Assembly (NCBI GenBank): GCA_937901285.1
Contig: CALCHI010000343.1
Location: 1 to 12,147 of the forward strand
Origin: UBA8437 sp003445035
GTDB taxonomy: Bacteria > Planctomycetota > Planctomycetia > Planctomycetales > Planctomycetaceae
Length of the DNA stretch: 12,147 nt
Direction of reading: 5' to 3'
The notes under the pieces: model-generated
What the model saw: only the letters and a program-made list of their open reading frames with translations
Told to the model about the DNA's origin: nothing
Databases searched by the model: none
Program-made: the position numbers and the translations under genes
Part shown: one piece after another, positions 1 through 7,650 of the stretch
Numbering within the stretch: position 1 is the first letter of the stretch
Layout of the letters: the number at the start of each line of letters is the position of its first letter

Positions 1-2480
1 GTCAATGTGCCGACGGTCTTGTCGCGGTTGAAGAACGTGTTGACCAGTCCGCTGCCGCGAAACCCGCTGACGTTCATCTGGTTGGGCAGCGTACCGGGAG
101 CGGGTTTGGGCCCGAACGCCTGGCCGGTCACCGTCCATTTTCCGTAGTTGCCGCCTTCGAAATCGCTGATCAACACATCGTCTCGCTTGCCGGTAGTTGC
201 GGTGCCCTTCGAAGCGGGTTCGCCATCCAGAAAGTCGTGGGCCAGGCGGGATTCCAGTGGAGTGGGCGACCGGCCGTACAGCAACTGGTAGGCCCGCTCG
301 ATGCGGGCCGACGGATCGGGAGCCTCCTTCTTCAGTCTTGCGACCAGGCCACGGGCCCGGTCGATCATGATCGGGCTGTTCAGCAGGAAGAGGTACTGTT
401 GAGGCACCGTGCTCAGGGGACGCTTGGCGATCGTCGCCCGCGGGATCGGAAAATCGAACAGCCGCAGGAAGACATCGGTGGAAAACCGGTCGCCGGTGCG
501 GCTGACCTTGAAGTACATCGTCCGTCGCCGGCTGCCGCGAACGTCCTCGGTCGGGGCCCCGCCGAGGTTCAGGTCGATTTCTCCGGTGACGGCCAGCAGG
601 GAATCCCGCCACGATTCGACATCCAGACGCCGGGGATTGAACCGCCAGACCAGCCGGTTGTCTCCGTCGGTCGCGAAGGCCTTCTTGTTGAAGGCGGAAC
701 TCTGGCGGTAGGTGGCCGAGAGCAGGATCGTGCGGTGCAGCCGTTTGATCGACCAGCCGTGTTCGACGAAGTCAGCGGCCAGCCATTCGAGCAGGTTGGG
801 GTGAGTGGGTTTCTGGCCGAGCGTACCGAAGTTGCTGGGGCTGCGGACCAGTCCGCGGCCAAAGTGCCAGGCCCAGACACGGTTGACGAACACCTTGGGT
901 GTGAGCGGATTCGAAGGGGCCACCATTGCCTCGGCCAGTCCCAGCCGTCCGCTGCCCTGAGTGAACGCCTTCGCATCGGGGCCGGCCAGCAGTCTCAGGA
1001 AGCGGCGAGGTGCGATGGGACCGGGCTTACGGAGATTGCCCCGCAACGCGATCGGCATGTCCTTGTTGCCGGTGTCGCCGAGAACGTGAGACGGCGGATA
1101 GGCCGCCGGTGCCGTGTCCCGGAGCGTTTTCAGCTTGGCCTGCTTGTCGGCCAGGTCCCGCTTCTGCGCCGCGGTCGCCTTGTCGCCGGCCTTGCCGATC
1201 TCGGCGGCCAGTTTCTTCACCTCGCCGTCAAGTCGCTTGATGGCAGCGTGGTGGTCGTTGTAGGCCTTCAGTTGGGCGGGGGTGGCCAGCGTCTTGACGA
1301 CCATCCTCGTGTTGTTGAAGACCCCGGCCAGCGAGTAATAGTCCTCGTGGGGGATCGGGTCGAACTTGTGGGCGTGACACCGGGCACAGGAAACGGTCAA
1401 TCCGAGAAATCCTCGGGAGAGAGCGTCGACGCGGTCGTCGAGCGTCTCGGATCGGGCCACGGCCTTGCTGTCGGGGTCGCCGCCGTCGGACTTGTAGGTT
1501 GGTCCGATGGCGAAGAACCCGCTGCCGGCCCACGCCTCGGGCTTCTCCGGCATCAGGTCACCGGCCACCTGCTGCCGGACGAAGTCGTTGAACGGCAGGT
1601 CCTGGTTGAAACTCCGGATCACCCAGTCGCGGTAGTGCCACGAGTGAGGCAGGGCAGCGTTGTCGAGGAATCCTCCGAACCCGTCACTGTAGCGAGCCAC
1701 GTCCAGCCAGTGCCGACCCCACCGCTCACCGTAGTGCGGTGAATCCAGCAGCCTGTCGATCAGGCGGGCCCACGCGTCGGGGCGGTCGTCCTCCTGGAAT
1801 GCCCGGACCTCCCCGGGAGTCGGTGGCAGGCCGACCAGATCGAGTGTCAGGCGGCGGATCAGCGTGCGGCGGTCGGCGGCCGGTCCGCCGCCCAGTCCCG
1901 CGGCTTCGAGCCGGGCGAGGACGAACCGGTCGATGTCCTGCCGGATCCAGTTGGCCTCCTTGACGGTGGGCTGTTTCGGCTTGCCCAGGGGCCGGTAGGC
2001 CCAGTGGGTGGCCTTGATCTTCTTGTAGTCGTAGATCCCCTCGGCGGTGCGGGCGATCGTCGTCGACTTTTCGGCCGGCCAGAACGCCCCGCGGCTGACC
2101 CATTCGACCAGCACGGCGATCTCGGCGGGCTTCAGCTTTCCGGTGGGAGGCATCTCGTAGGCCTGGTAACGGATCGACCGCACCAGCAGGGACTTGTCGG
2201 GCTCGCCGGGGACCACCGCCGTCCCGGTGTCGCCGCCCTTGAGCACCGCCTGGTGGCTGTCGAGTCTCAGGCCGCCCTTGAGCACCTTGGACTTGCCGCT
2301 GTGACACTGGAAACAGCGGCTGATCAGCAGGGGACGCACCCGCTTCTCGAAGAACTCCACCTGTTGCGGTGTGAGCGCCTTGTCGGCGGCGGCTGACGAG
2401 ACCGCGGTCATTGGCACGGCGAACACGGCCAGGGCGATCAGCTGCAGTTGTCGGGTCGGATGCAATCGAACCACGGGCAT
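1..2480 (-). CDS. PSCyt1-PSCyt2(DUF1549)-PSD1(DUF1553) cytochrome c-like protein, C-terminus beyond window
   Basis: This open frame starts at ATG 2478-2480 and stays open to the left edge, giving 826 visible residues. Residues 1-32 look like a Sec signal peptide: basic start, LIALAVFAVPM core, then SSAAA before Asp33. A PSCyt1 (planctomycete cytochrome c) domain follows, with heme motif CFQCH at 56-60 and later a MPPTGKL stretch typical of the family. PSCyt2/DUF1549 spans about 175-390 and carries a second heme motif, CARCH, at 365-369. A charged Lys/Glu-rich helix, probably a coiled coil, fills about 395-455. PSD1/DUF1553 covers about 466-750. A further module, resembling the beta-sandwich of planctomycete GH32/levanase-like proteins, starts near 768 and is cut by the window. 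The molecular role of the family is unproven; an exported electron-transfer or oxidoreductase role linked to polymer breakdown is inferred. The usual DUF1501 partner would lie beyond the edge. The family call is secure; the exact function is not known. Confidence 0.93.
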   Translation of the reverse strand, partial: MPVVRLHPTRQLQLIALAVFAVPMTAVSSAAADKALTPQQVEFFEKRVRPLLISRCFQCHSGKSKVLKGGLRLDSHQAVLKGGDTGTAVVPGEPDKSLLVRSIRYQAYEMPPTGKLKPAEIAVLVEWVSRGAFWPAEKSTTIARTAEGIYDYKKIKATHWAYRPLGKPKQPTVKEANWIRQDIDRFVLARLEAAGLGGGPAADRRTLIRRLTLDLVGLPPTPGEVRAFQEDDRPDAWARLIDRLLDSPHYGERWGRHWLDVARYSDGFGGFLDNAALPHSWHYRDWVIRSFNQDLPFNDFVRQQVAGDLMPEKPEAWAGSGFFAIGPTYKSDGGDPDSKAVARSETLDDRVDALSRGFLGLTVSCARCHAHKFDPIPHEDYYSLAGVFNNTRMVVKTLATPAQLKAYNDHHAAIKRLDGEVKKLAAEIGKAGDKATAAQKRDLADKQAKLKTLRDTAPAAYPPSHVLGDTGNKDMPIALRGNLRKPGPIAPRRFLRLLAGPDAKAFTQGSGRLGLAEAMVAPSNPLTPKVFVNRVWAWHFGRGLVRSPSNFGTLGQKPTHPNLLEWLAADFVEHGWSIKRLHRTILLSATYRQSSAFNKKAFATDGDNRLVWRFNPRRLDVESWRDSLLAVTGEIDLNLGGAPTEDVRGSRRRTMYFKVSRTGDRFSTDVFLRLFDFPIPRATIAKRPLSTVPQQYLFLLNSPIMIDRARGLVARLKKEAPDPSARIERAYQLLYGRSPTPLESRLAHDFLDGEPASKGTATTGKRDDVLISDFEGGNYGKWTVTGQAFGPKPAPGTLPNQMNVSGFRGSGLVNTFFNRDKTVGTL

Positions 2481-2620
2481 GACCCCAATTCTAGCACTCC
2501 CCGGGATTCGTGTCGCCGCCGCATCTGGCCCGGTTCCAGCCGGAACGCCCGTGGACGTGCTGCCGCAAAGTTGTCACGATGGATGGAGCTGATCTTCCAG
2601 GCCCGGCGCGTGCTTCACCG

Positions 2621-3184
2621 ATGGATTCGTCCTCGACCAACAACACCTCGCCGAATTCCCCCGAGCGTCGGATCGACGCCGCCGAGGGGTACCTGATGCT
2701 CGAGATGCCCGAGCAGGCGATGCGGGAGTTGCGGGCGGTCGAGGCCCGGTTGGGACCCGATGACGACCTGAACGTGGCGATCGCCCGGTGCCGTGGCGAG
2801 GCGTGTCGTCAGCAGGAGAACTTCGAAGAGGGGGCGAGGCAGTTCCTGGCCGCCCAGTCCGACGACTCCGGAGACCTGTCGGTGTCGATCGGCCTGGCTT
2901 GGTGCCTGAAACGGACCGATCGGCTCGAGGAGGCAATCGACGTGATGATGGCCGCCTACCAGTTTCACGAGGAAGAGCCGATTGTGCTCTACAACCTCGC
3001 CTGCTACTTCGCCCTGGCCGGGGACAAGGCCCACGCGCTGAGTTGGCTGGGGCGGGCGATCCGGATGGAATCCTCGCTCCGGGAACTGGTTCCTGACGAA
3101 ACGGACTTCGACCAGCTGAGGCAGGATTCCGATTTCCAGATGATCGTGGGGGAGGCGGAAGACGAGTCGTCCTCGGCGGTTTGA
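2621..3184 (+). CDS. small TPR-repeat protein
   Basis: This 187-residue protein is mostly amphipathic helices with tetratricopeptide spacing, at roughly residues 16-49, 50-80, 86-118 and 119-152. The clearest repeat is the YNLACYFALAGDKAHALSWL stretch with its Tyr/Ala/Gly pattern. The C-terminus carries a FDxLRxDxxF-like ending (about 163-172) often seen after the last TPR in planctomycete proteins, then an acidic tail. There is no signal peptide or membrane segment, so it is probably a cytoplasmic protein-protein adaptor; the partner is unknown. The start is uncertain: the frame is open upstream, with an ATG at 2579 and a GTG at 2510, and none has a convincing ribosome binding site. I chose 2621 because the conserved-looking sequence begins right after it and the upstream residues look non-conserved. 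It is transcribed divergently from the PSCyt/PSD1 gene and lies 48 bases before the M28 peptidase gene. Confidence 0.82.
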   Translation: MDSSSTNNTSPNSPERRIDAAEGYLMLEMPEQAMRELRAVEARLGPDDDLNVAIARCRGEACRQQENFEEGARQFLAAQSDDSGDLSVSIGLAWCLKRTDRLEEAIDVMMAAYQFHEEEPIVLYNLACYFALAGDKAHALSWLGRAIRMESSLRELVPDETDFDQLRQDSDFQMIVGEAEDESSSAV

Positions 3185-3215
3185 ATCCGGGGCGAACGGA
3201 TCGGCAGAGGGTTAC

Positions 3216-3223
3216 GAGGAGAG
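3216..3223 (+). promoter_or_regulatory. Shine-Dalgarno site for the M28 peptidase gene
   Basis: GAGGAGAG lies 9 bases before the ATG at 3233. It is one of the clearest purine-rich ribosome binding sites in the window and fixes the start of the peptidase, supporting independent translation initiation inside a short 48-base gap after the TPR gene. Confidence 0.7.
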
Positions 3224-3232
3224 AATCCCGGG

Positions 3233-4168
3233 ATGGTGGATTCCGAACAGTTGTGGAGACACGTCGAGCGGTTGGCGGCCGAGCCGCGACCGGCCGGGAG
3301 CCGGGTTCTGGAATCGTGCCGGGTGTATGTGACCGAGCAGCTCGAGGCGGCCGGTTGCCAGGTCGAGCGGTATCCTTTTGCGGTCGATGACGACCAGGGA
3401 GGGCTGCTGGAGGGTGTCAACCTGGTGGCCCGTTGGCCCAACCGGTTCGATGAAAGCGGTCCGCGGTTGTTGGTCGGAGCCCACCTGGATTCCTTGCCTC
3501 AGACTCCCGGGGCAGACGACAACGCCAGCGCGGTTGCAGCGTTGCTCGAGATCGCCTGTTGCCTGGACAGGGAATTGCCCGGAGACATCTCTGGCAATCC
3601 GGTCAGCCTGGAACTGGTCGCCTTTGATCTCGAGGAAGACGGGATGCTGGGCGGAGCGGCCCGGGCGGCCGAACTCAGCCGGGACGGGGTGAACCTGGTC
3701 GGCATGATCTCACTGGAAATGCTCGGGTACCGCGATCCGACGCCCGGTGCCCAGTCGCTGCCGAGGTTGCTCGAGGGTCTCTACCCCGATACCGGCGACT
3801 TCATCGCGGTGATCGGCAACCAGAGATCCGAATCGCTGATCGAGCTCTGGGCCGGGGGGATGCGCGAGATCGAGGGATTGCCCGTCGAGACGCTTGCGGT
3901 GCCCGGAAACGGTGAAGCGCTGCAGGCCACCCGGCTTTCCGATCACAGTCCCTTCTGGGATGCCGGGTTCCGGGCCCTGATGATCACCGACACCAGCTTC
4001 ATGAGAAACCCGCACTATCACCAACCCAGCGACACTCCCGAGACGCTTGATCCCCGGTTCCTGGCTGATGTGACTCGCGGATGCCTGGCAGCGGTCAGTC
4101 GGATCGTGACGGGTGCGAAGACTGGCGAAGAAAGCGGGAACGAGACGGGCGGAGTGATCGGCGGGTGA
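3233..4168 (+). CDS. M28-family zinc metallopeptidase (aminopeptidase-like)
   Basis: This 311-residue protein is a single peptidase_M28 domain, a family of two-zinc exopeptidases that remove N-terminal residues (some members are glutaminyl cyclases or deacylases). The metal and catalytic residues appear in the expected order: His84 and Asp86 in GAHLDS, bridging Asp95 in GADDNASAVA, the Glu134-Glu135 pair in FDLEEDGMLG (general base and ligand), Glu162 in SLEMLGY at the position of the fourth acidic ligand, and a distal His in PHYHQPSDTPETLD (His263 is the likely ligand). The SDHSPFWDAG stretch (236-245) is also typical. There is no signal peptide or membrane segment, so a cytoplasmic enzyme is likely, unlike many secreted M28 members. 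The last 20 residues are Gly/Glu/Thr-rich and probably disordered. The gene follows the TPR gene closely and is probably co-transcribed with it. The substrate cannot be told from sequence. Confidence 0.93.
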   Translation: MVDSEQLWRHVERLAAEPRPAGSRVLESCRVYVTEQLEAAGCQVERYPFAVDDDQGGLLEGVNLVARWPNRFDESGPRLLVGAHLDSLPQTPGADDNASAVAALLEIACCLDRELPGDISGNPVSLELVAFDLEEDGMLGGAARAAELSRDGVNLVGMISLEMLGYRDPTPGAQSLPRLLEGLYPDTGDFIAVIGNQRSESLIELWAGGMREIEGLPVETLAVPGNGEALQATRLSDHSPFWDAGFRALMITDTSFMRNPHYHQPSDTPETLDPRFLADVTRGCLAAVSRIVTGAKTGEESGNETGGVIGG

Positions 4169-4318
4169 GGACGTCCGGAGTCGGCCACGGTTTGCTGGCT
4201 CGAGTCCACCACTCGCCGGGGTTTTTGGCGTAAGCTAAAGTGTGGGTCTGGCCAGTGTGGCTGCAGCCCCACGTCCTGGAACGAACAATACGCGGCAACA
4301 GGCAGATTTTCTGCACCT

Positions 4319-4322
4319 GGAG
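4319..4322 (+). promoter_or_regulatory. Shine-Dalgarno site for the membrane-anchored thioredoxin-like gene
   Basis: GGAG, within CTGGAG, lies 5 bases before the ATG at 4328. It supports that ATG as the start. The chosen start also places a single hydrophobic helix about 38 residues from the N-terminus. Confidence 0.55.
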
Positions 4323-4327
4323 CTTTC

Positions 4328-6565
4328 ATGTCCGACCCAATCGACACCACCGAAAATTCCGGTTCTTCGAGCGATCAGGCACCGATCGACGGAGAGTCCA
4401 CCCCCGGTCCGATGGCCGGACCGAATCTTGTGTTGCGGTTGATGGTGGGTCTGCTGGTCCTGGTCATCGTTTCGGGGACCGTCTGGATTCTATCGAGTCC
4501 TTCGGCCGACGGAGACGGCCAGGCGGCTGAAGACGGTGCAAATCCGGCGGACACGGCGTCCGACACGCTGGCCGGCCGCAATCCGTTTCTCTCGACCGGT
4601 CCCGGTCGCAAGACGCTCGAGGGGAACTGGGTGCTGATCATCAGCCAGCCCGATGACGTCGAGCGTCGTTTCGACGAAATCTGCTCGGGACTGTTCATCC
4701 TCGCTCCCCGCCGGGGCAACCTCGATGACATGACCGTGAGGTTGTCGTTTCGCACCCCGGTCTTTCCGGAAGCCGAAATCGTCGCCGACGCGACCGTCGT
4801 CGATCGCACCCGGGCCCGGATCGTGTTCGTTGATGGGACCCACCGGGTCGACTTCGACGGCACCCTTGGCGAGGACGGGATTGTCTACGGCAATGTGGTC
4901 AGGGGCGACGTCTGCCAGGCGGCTCGCTTGATGCCCACCGACGAGGTCCAACTCGACAGCCAGATCACCGTCATGTCCACGCTCGACCGTCCCAAGCTCG
5001 ATGCGGTCGTCAACAAGGCCAAGACCCAGAAGCTGACTCTTTACGACACCTACAGGTTGTTCTGCAGCGAGCATCCCGGCACATCCCTGGCACTGGACAT
5101 CAGCCTGAAGAACCTGATGGGGCACGCGGATCCGCAGAAGATGCCGTTGAAGGATTACCTGGCGGCTGTCGACGAGCACCTGGAACTCACCAGGCGGTGG
5201 GGGCCCCGGATGAAACTGGTCAACATGTTGATCCTCTCACACGTCGCATTCACGCGCGGGTATCCTCCCAAGGCCGCCATCGGAATCTCCAAGGGACTCT
5301 CCCAGGCGCTTGGTGAGCAGTCCTGGGCGGCTCCGTTTCAGCGGCGGCTCGCCGAACTGATCGACCAGTGCGATGGCACTCAGGCGCGGGTTGACGCCGA
5401 GGACGCTCTGAAACAGCTGGCCTCCAAATCCACCACCGACCGCGAGGCGCCCCTGGCCAAGCTCTACGACCTCCGCAAGAAGTTCCCCTACAGTCACTTC
5501 GTGACCTTCGGCCTGGCCGAGGAAGCCGAGAAGGCCAAGAAGCTCGACGAAGCCATCGCGTTGTACGGCGAAATTGTCGCGTTGCCGTTGCTGGAGCGAC
5601 TGCTCGAATTCGAATGGGAATCGGCGGGTGTGAAGGCGGTTCGTCCGGGAGACACGCTGGCGAGATTGTGGAAGCAGAAGCACGGGGACACGAAGGGCCT
5701 GCCGGCATTCCTGGACACCATTTACCAGGGAGCCATTGACGGGCTGGCCAAGTCTCCCGGCGGACCCGAGGTGCCCGAGTCGAAGTCGACGGGTCGCAGT
5801 GTGTTGTGCGAGTTGTTCACCACCGTGCGGGCGGATTCGGCGGTGGCGGCAGAATTGTCGACGGCGGCCCTGGCCCGGCGTCTGGGTGCCAACAGGTTGA
5901 TCGTGGTTCGGTACCATCCCCTGGACGCTGCCCGTCGCAACCAGGGGGGCGGAGATCCCTTGTCCAACGACGCGTCGCTGAGTCGCCTGTCGTTCTACCG
6001 GGGCCGGTCCCTCCCGGCCGTTTATCTGGACGGTCGACGGCTGCCATCGACCGACGGCCTGCTCGCCGACACCTCGCGGGTCCACGGGCTCGTCTTCCGC
6101 GAAATCGTTAAGCGGTTGTCGGTTACCAGCGACTGGAAGATGACCCTCTCGGCCAAGCGGACTCCCGCCGGGGTGCAGGTGAAAGCCGGCGCCGAGAGCA
6201 GTGGGGCGGCCGACGGCGAGTACCGGATGAGGCTGTTGCTGGTCGAGGAAAAAGTGATGATGCCGGCGGCCAGCAACGGGGTTCGTGTGCAGGAGATGGT
6301 GGTTCGCTGGCAGATCGACGGCGGTGAAGGCGTGGCTCCGAAAGACGGCAAGTTCGCCGTCACCGAGTCCCTCTTGATTGATGAGGTTCGCAAGCAACTC
6401 GCCGATGACCTCTCGCGATTCGAACGCCTGCAGGGGATGAATTTCCCCGAGAAGCCGCTCGAACTGAAGTCGTTGTTCGTGATCGGGCTGGTCCAGGACG
6501 AGACGACCCGCGAGGTGTTGCAGTCCATTGTGGTGCCGGTCACCGGCGGTCCGTCTTCCAATTGA
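4328..6565 (+). CDS. membrane-anchored multidomain protein with degenerate C-terminal thioredoxin-like domain
   Basis: This is a 745-residue protein of unknown function. Residues 1-33 are polar (Ser/Asp/Pro-rich). One membrane helix spans about 38-56 (LMVGLLVLVIVSGTVWIL), which suggests N-in topology with the rest outside the cytoplasm. Residues 60-95 form an acidic linker. Residues 97-205 are beta-rich and begin GNW, like a small lipocalin-type barrel. Residues 220-475 are mostly helical with TPR-like character (about 375-415 is clearest). Residues 489-570 match a thioredoxin-like domain that I know from planctomycete proteins, with the ELFT strand, the YHPL...DPLSN turn and the cis-Pro region SLPAVYLDG. 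The expected CxxC has become ADSA (502-505), so thiol redox activity is unlikely. Residues 600-740 form a beta-rich C-terminal region with the VQDETTREVLQ motif that accompanies this domain. The 3' end overlaps the opposing transporter gene by 26 bases. The role is inferred only; it could be a scaffold or an envelope stress protein. Confidence 0.88.
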   Translation: MSDPIDTTENSGSSSDQAPIDGESTPGPMAGPNLVLRLMVGLLVLVIVSGTVWILSSPSADGDGQAAEDGANPADTASDTLAGRNPFLSTGPGRKTLEGNWVLIISQPDDVERRFDEICSGLFILAPRRGNLDDMTVRLSFRTPVFPEAEIVADATVVDRTRARIVFVDGTHRVDFDGTLGEDGIVYGNVVRGDVCQAARLMPTDEVQLDSQITVMSTLDRPKLDAVVNKAKTQKLTLYDTYRLFCSEHPGTSLALDISLKNLMGHADPQKMPLKDYLAAVDEHLELTRRWGPRMKLVNMLILSHVAFTRGYPPKAAIGISKGLSQALGEQSWAAPFQRRLAELIDQCDGTQARVDAEDALKQLASKSTTDREAPLAKLYDLRKKFPYSHFVTFGLAEEAEKAKKLDEAIALYGEIVALPLLERLLEFEWESAGVKAVRPGDTLARLWKQKHGDTKGLPAFLDTIYQGAIDGLAKSPGGPEVPESKSTGRSVLCELFTTVRADSAVAAELSTAALARRLGANRLIVVRYHPLDAARRNQGGGDPLSNDASLSRLSFYRGRSLPAVYLDGRRLPSTDGLLADTSRVHGLVFREIVKRLSVTSDWKMTLSAKRTPAGVQVKAGAESSGAADGEYRMRLLLVEEKVMMPAASNGVRVQEMVVRWQIDGGEGVAPKDGKFAVTESLLIDEVRKQLADDLSRFERLQGMNFPEKPLELKSLFVIGLVQDETTREVLQSIVVPVTGGPSSN

Positions 6566-7475
6566 CCAGGGCGATGCCCATGGCCACCGCCGCACCGGCG
6601 ACCAGGAGCCACGGCGTGGGGGCGGCCTCACGGAACGCCCACGCGATCAGGACGCCGAAGATCGGTGTCGAGAACGCGAAGACGCTCAGCCGCGCCGCCG
6701 GATGCCGTTTCAGCAATTGGGACTGAACGGCGAAGCAAAAGCCGGCGACGACCAGGCCCTGGTACAGCAGGCCCAGGCCCGCCTCGATTCGGACCTTGCC
6801 GATGTCAATCTGTTCCCGTTCCAGCGCTGCGGCTGTCACGGCAAACAGGACCATCCCGATCACGTCGTGCCAGAGAATGAGCCGTGCCGGTGGAACAACC
6901 CGGACGGCCTGCTTGGTGTAGATGATCTTCACTCCCAGCAGGAAACCGCTGCCCAACAGCAGCAGGTCACCGGTCATCGATGGTTGATCGAATCCGGCTG
7001 CGGCCTCCTGGGGGTCCGCACCCGAGAGGGCCAGCACCATTCCGACGCCCGAGGCGGCCAGCATCAGTCCGCCCAGCCGACGGGGGTTGAGTCGGTCGGT
7101 GCGGGTGATGAAGTGTTCGATTCCTGCCACCCACAGCACAAAGGTGTTGATCAGCAGCGAGCCGTGCGAGGGGCTGGAACGGTCCAGTCCGAGGTGAAAC
7201 AGGGCGATCTGTGCGTACAGCAGCAGTCCACAGATCAACGCCGGGCGACGTTGTCCGGGTTCCAGCTTCAGGCTCACTCGCTGGATGCCGCACCAGGCGA
7301 CCATGAAACCGGCTGCCAGCAGGAACCGGGCGGCCGCCACGCCGATGGGGGGCAGCACGTCCTGGGAGTACTTGATGGCGACCGGTGTGCCGCCCCACAG
7401 GAAACTGGTCAGGATCGCCAGCGACGCCGACGAAGGTCCGATGGGTTGGCGACCGTCGTCATGGCCCTGTCTCAT
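6540..7475 (-). CDS. EamA/DMT-superfamily transporter
   Basis: This is a 311-residue integral membrane protein with about ten helices (roughly 16-34, 41-62, 76-97, 102-121, 132-150, 168-187, 197-216, 231-251, 262-281, 286-304). They are arranged as two five-helix EamA repeats, the usual drug/metabolite transporter fold. Family signatures are FLWGGTPVAIK in helix 1 and the STPIFGVLIAWAFREA stretch in helix 9. Length is normal for the family. Members export or import amino acids, nucleobases, sugars or other metabolites; the substrate cannot be assigned here. The start at 7475 is supported by a GGAG 4 bases upstream (complement of 7480-7483). The C-terminus is short and basic (WKTDRR). The stop codon lies inside the last codons of the opposing plus-strand gene, so the two share 26 bases tail to tail. 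Upstream lies a 175-base divergent region shared with the PVC-type heme protein gene. Confidence 0.93.
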   Translation of the reverse strand: MRQGHDDGRQPIGPSSASLAILTSFLWGGTPVAIKYSQDVLPPIGVAAARFLLAAGFMVAWCGIQRVSLKLEPGQRRPALICGLLLYAQIALFHLGLDRSSPSHGSLLINTFVLWVAGIEHFITRTDRLNPRRLGGLMLAASGVGMVLALSGADPQEAAAGFDQPSMTGDLLLLGSGFLLGVKIIYTKQAVRVVPPARLILWHDVIGMVLFAVTAAALEREQIDIGKVRIEAGLGLLYQGLVVAGFCFAVQSQLLKRHPAARLSVFAFSTPIFGVLIAWAFREAAPTPWLLVAGAAVAMGIALVNWKTDRR

Positions 7476-7650
7476 CGATCTCCACCCGGGATGTCAACAC
7501 CGCTGGTCAGGGCCGCCATACAACCGAGCCGACGTTTCCAGAAATCGGTGACGGCTTTCGTTCACGACAGTGCACGAACGGGTTACCGTAGTGGCACACC
7601 TCGAAAAGTCAAATCGCCTGACTCATCTGAAGTTGCTGGAGACATCCACC
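7476..7650. other. divergent intergenic region between EamA transporter and PVC-type heme protein
   Basis: This 175-base stretch must hold the leader and probably the promoter of both neighbours. The reading frame of the heme protein remains open upstream to about 7570, but the sequence there lacks a signal-peptide start and is best seen as untranslated. I could not identify a convincing -10/-35 pair or operator by eye. Confidence 0.5.
7638..7642 (+). promoter_or_regulatory. Shine-Dalgarno site fixing a GTG start
   Basis: GGAGA lies 8 bases before GTG 7651. The frame extends upstream to another GTG at 7570. The site, together with a signal peptide that begins right after 7651, argues for the internal GTG as the true start and removes 27 residues from the longest possible reading frame. 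Confidence 0.65.

Noticed and set aside
237..1742. Long plus-strand open frame of 501 codons
   Set aside because: It lies antisense to the PSCyt/PSD1 gene, whose domains and two CxxCH motifs are clear. The translation is Gly/Arg/Val-rich without family features, as expected from an antisense frame in GC-rich DNA.
4201..4226. Possible intrinsic terminator after the M28 peptidase gene
   Set aside because: CGAGT and ACTCG can form a 5-bp stem with a 5-base loop, but the T-run begins 6 bases after the stem, so it is too weak to call.
4222..4245. Possible promoter upstream of the thioredoxin-like gene
   Set aside because: TAAAGT at 4236-4241 matches a -10 box at four of six positions, but no -35 element lies at the right distance and planctomycete promoters are poorly defined.
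5237..6631. Minus-strand open frame of 464 codons
   Set aside because: It is antisense to the thioredoxin-like protein gene and reads as low-complexity Gln/Arg/Gly sequence with no motif.
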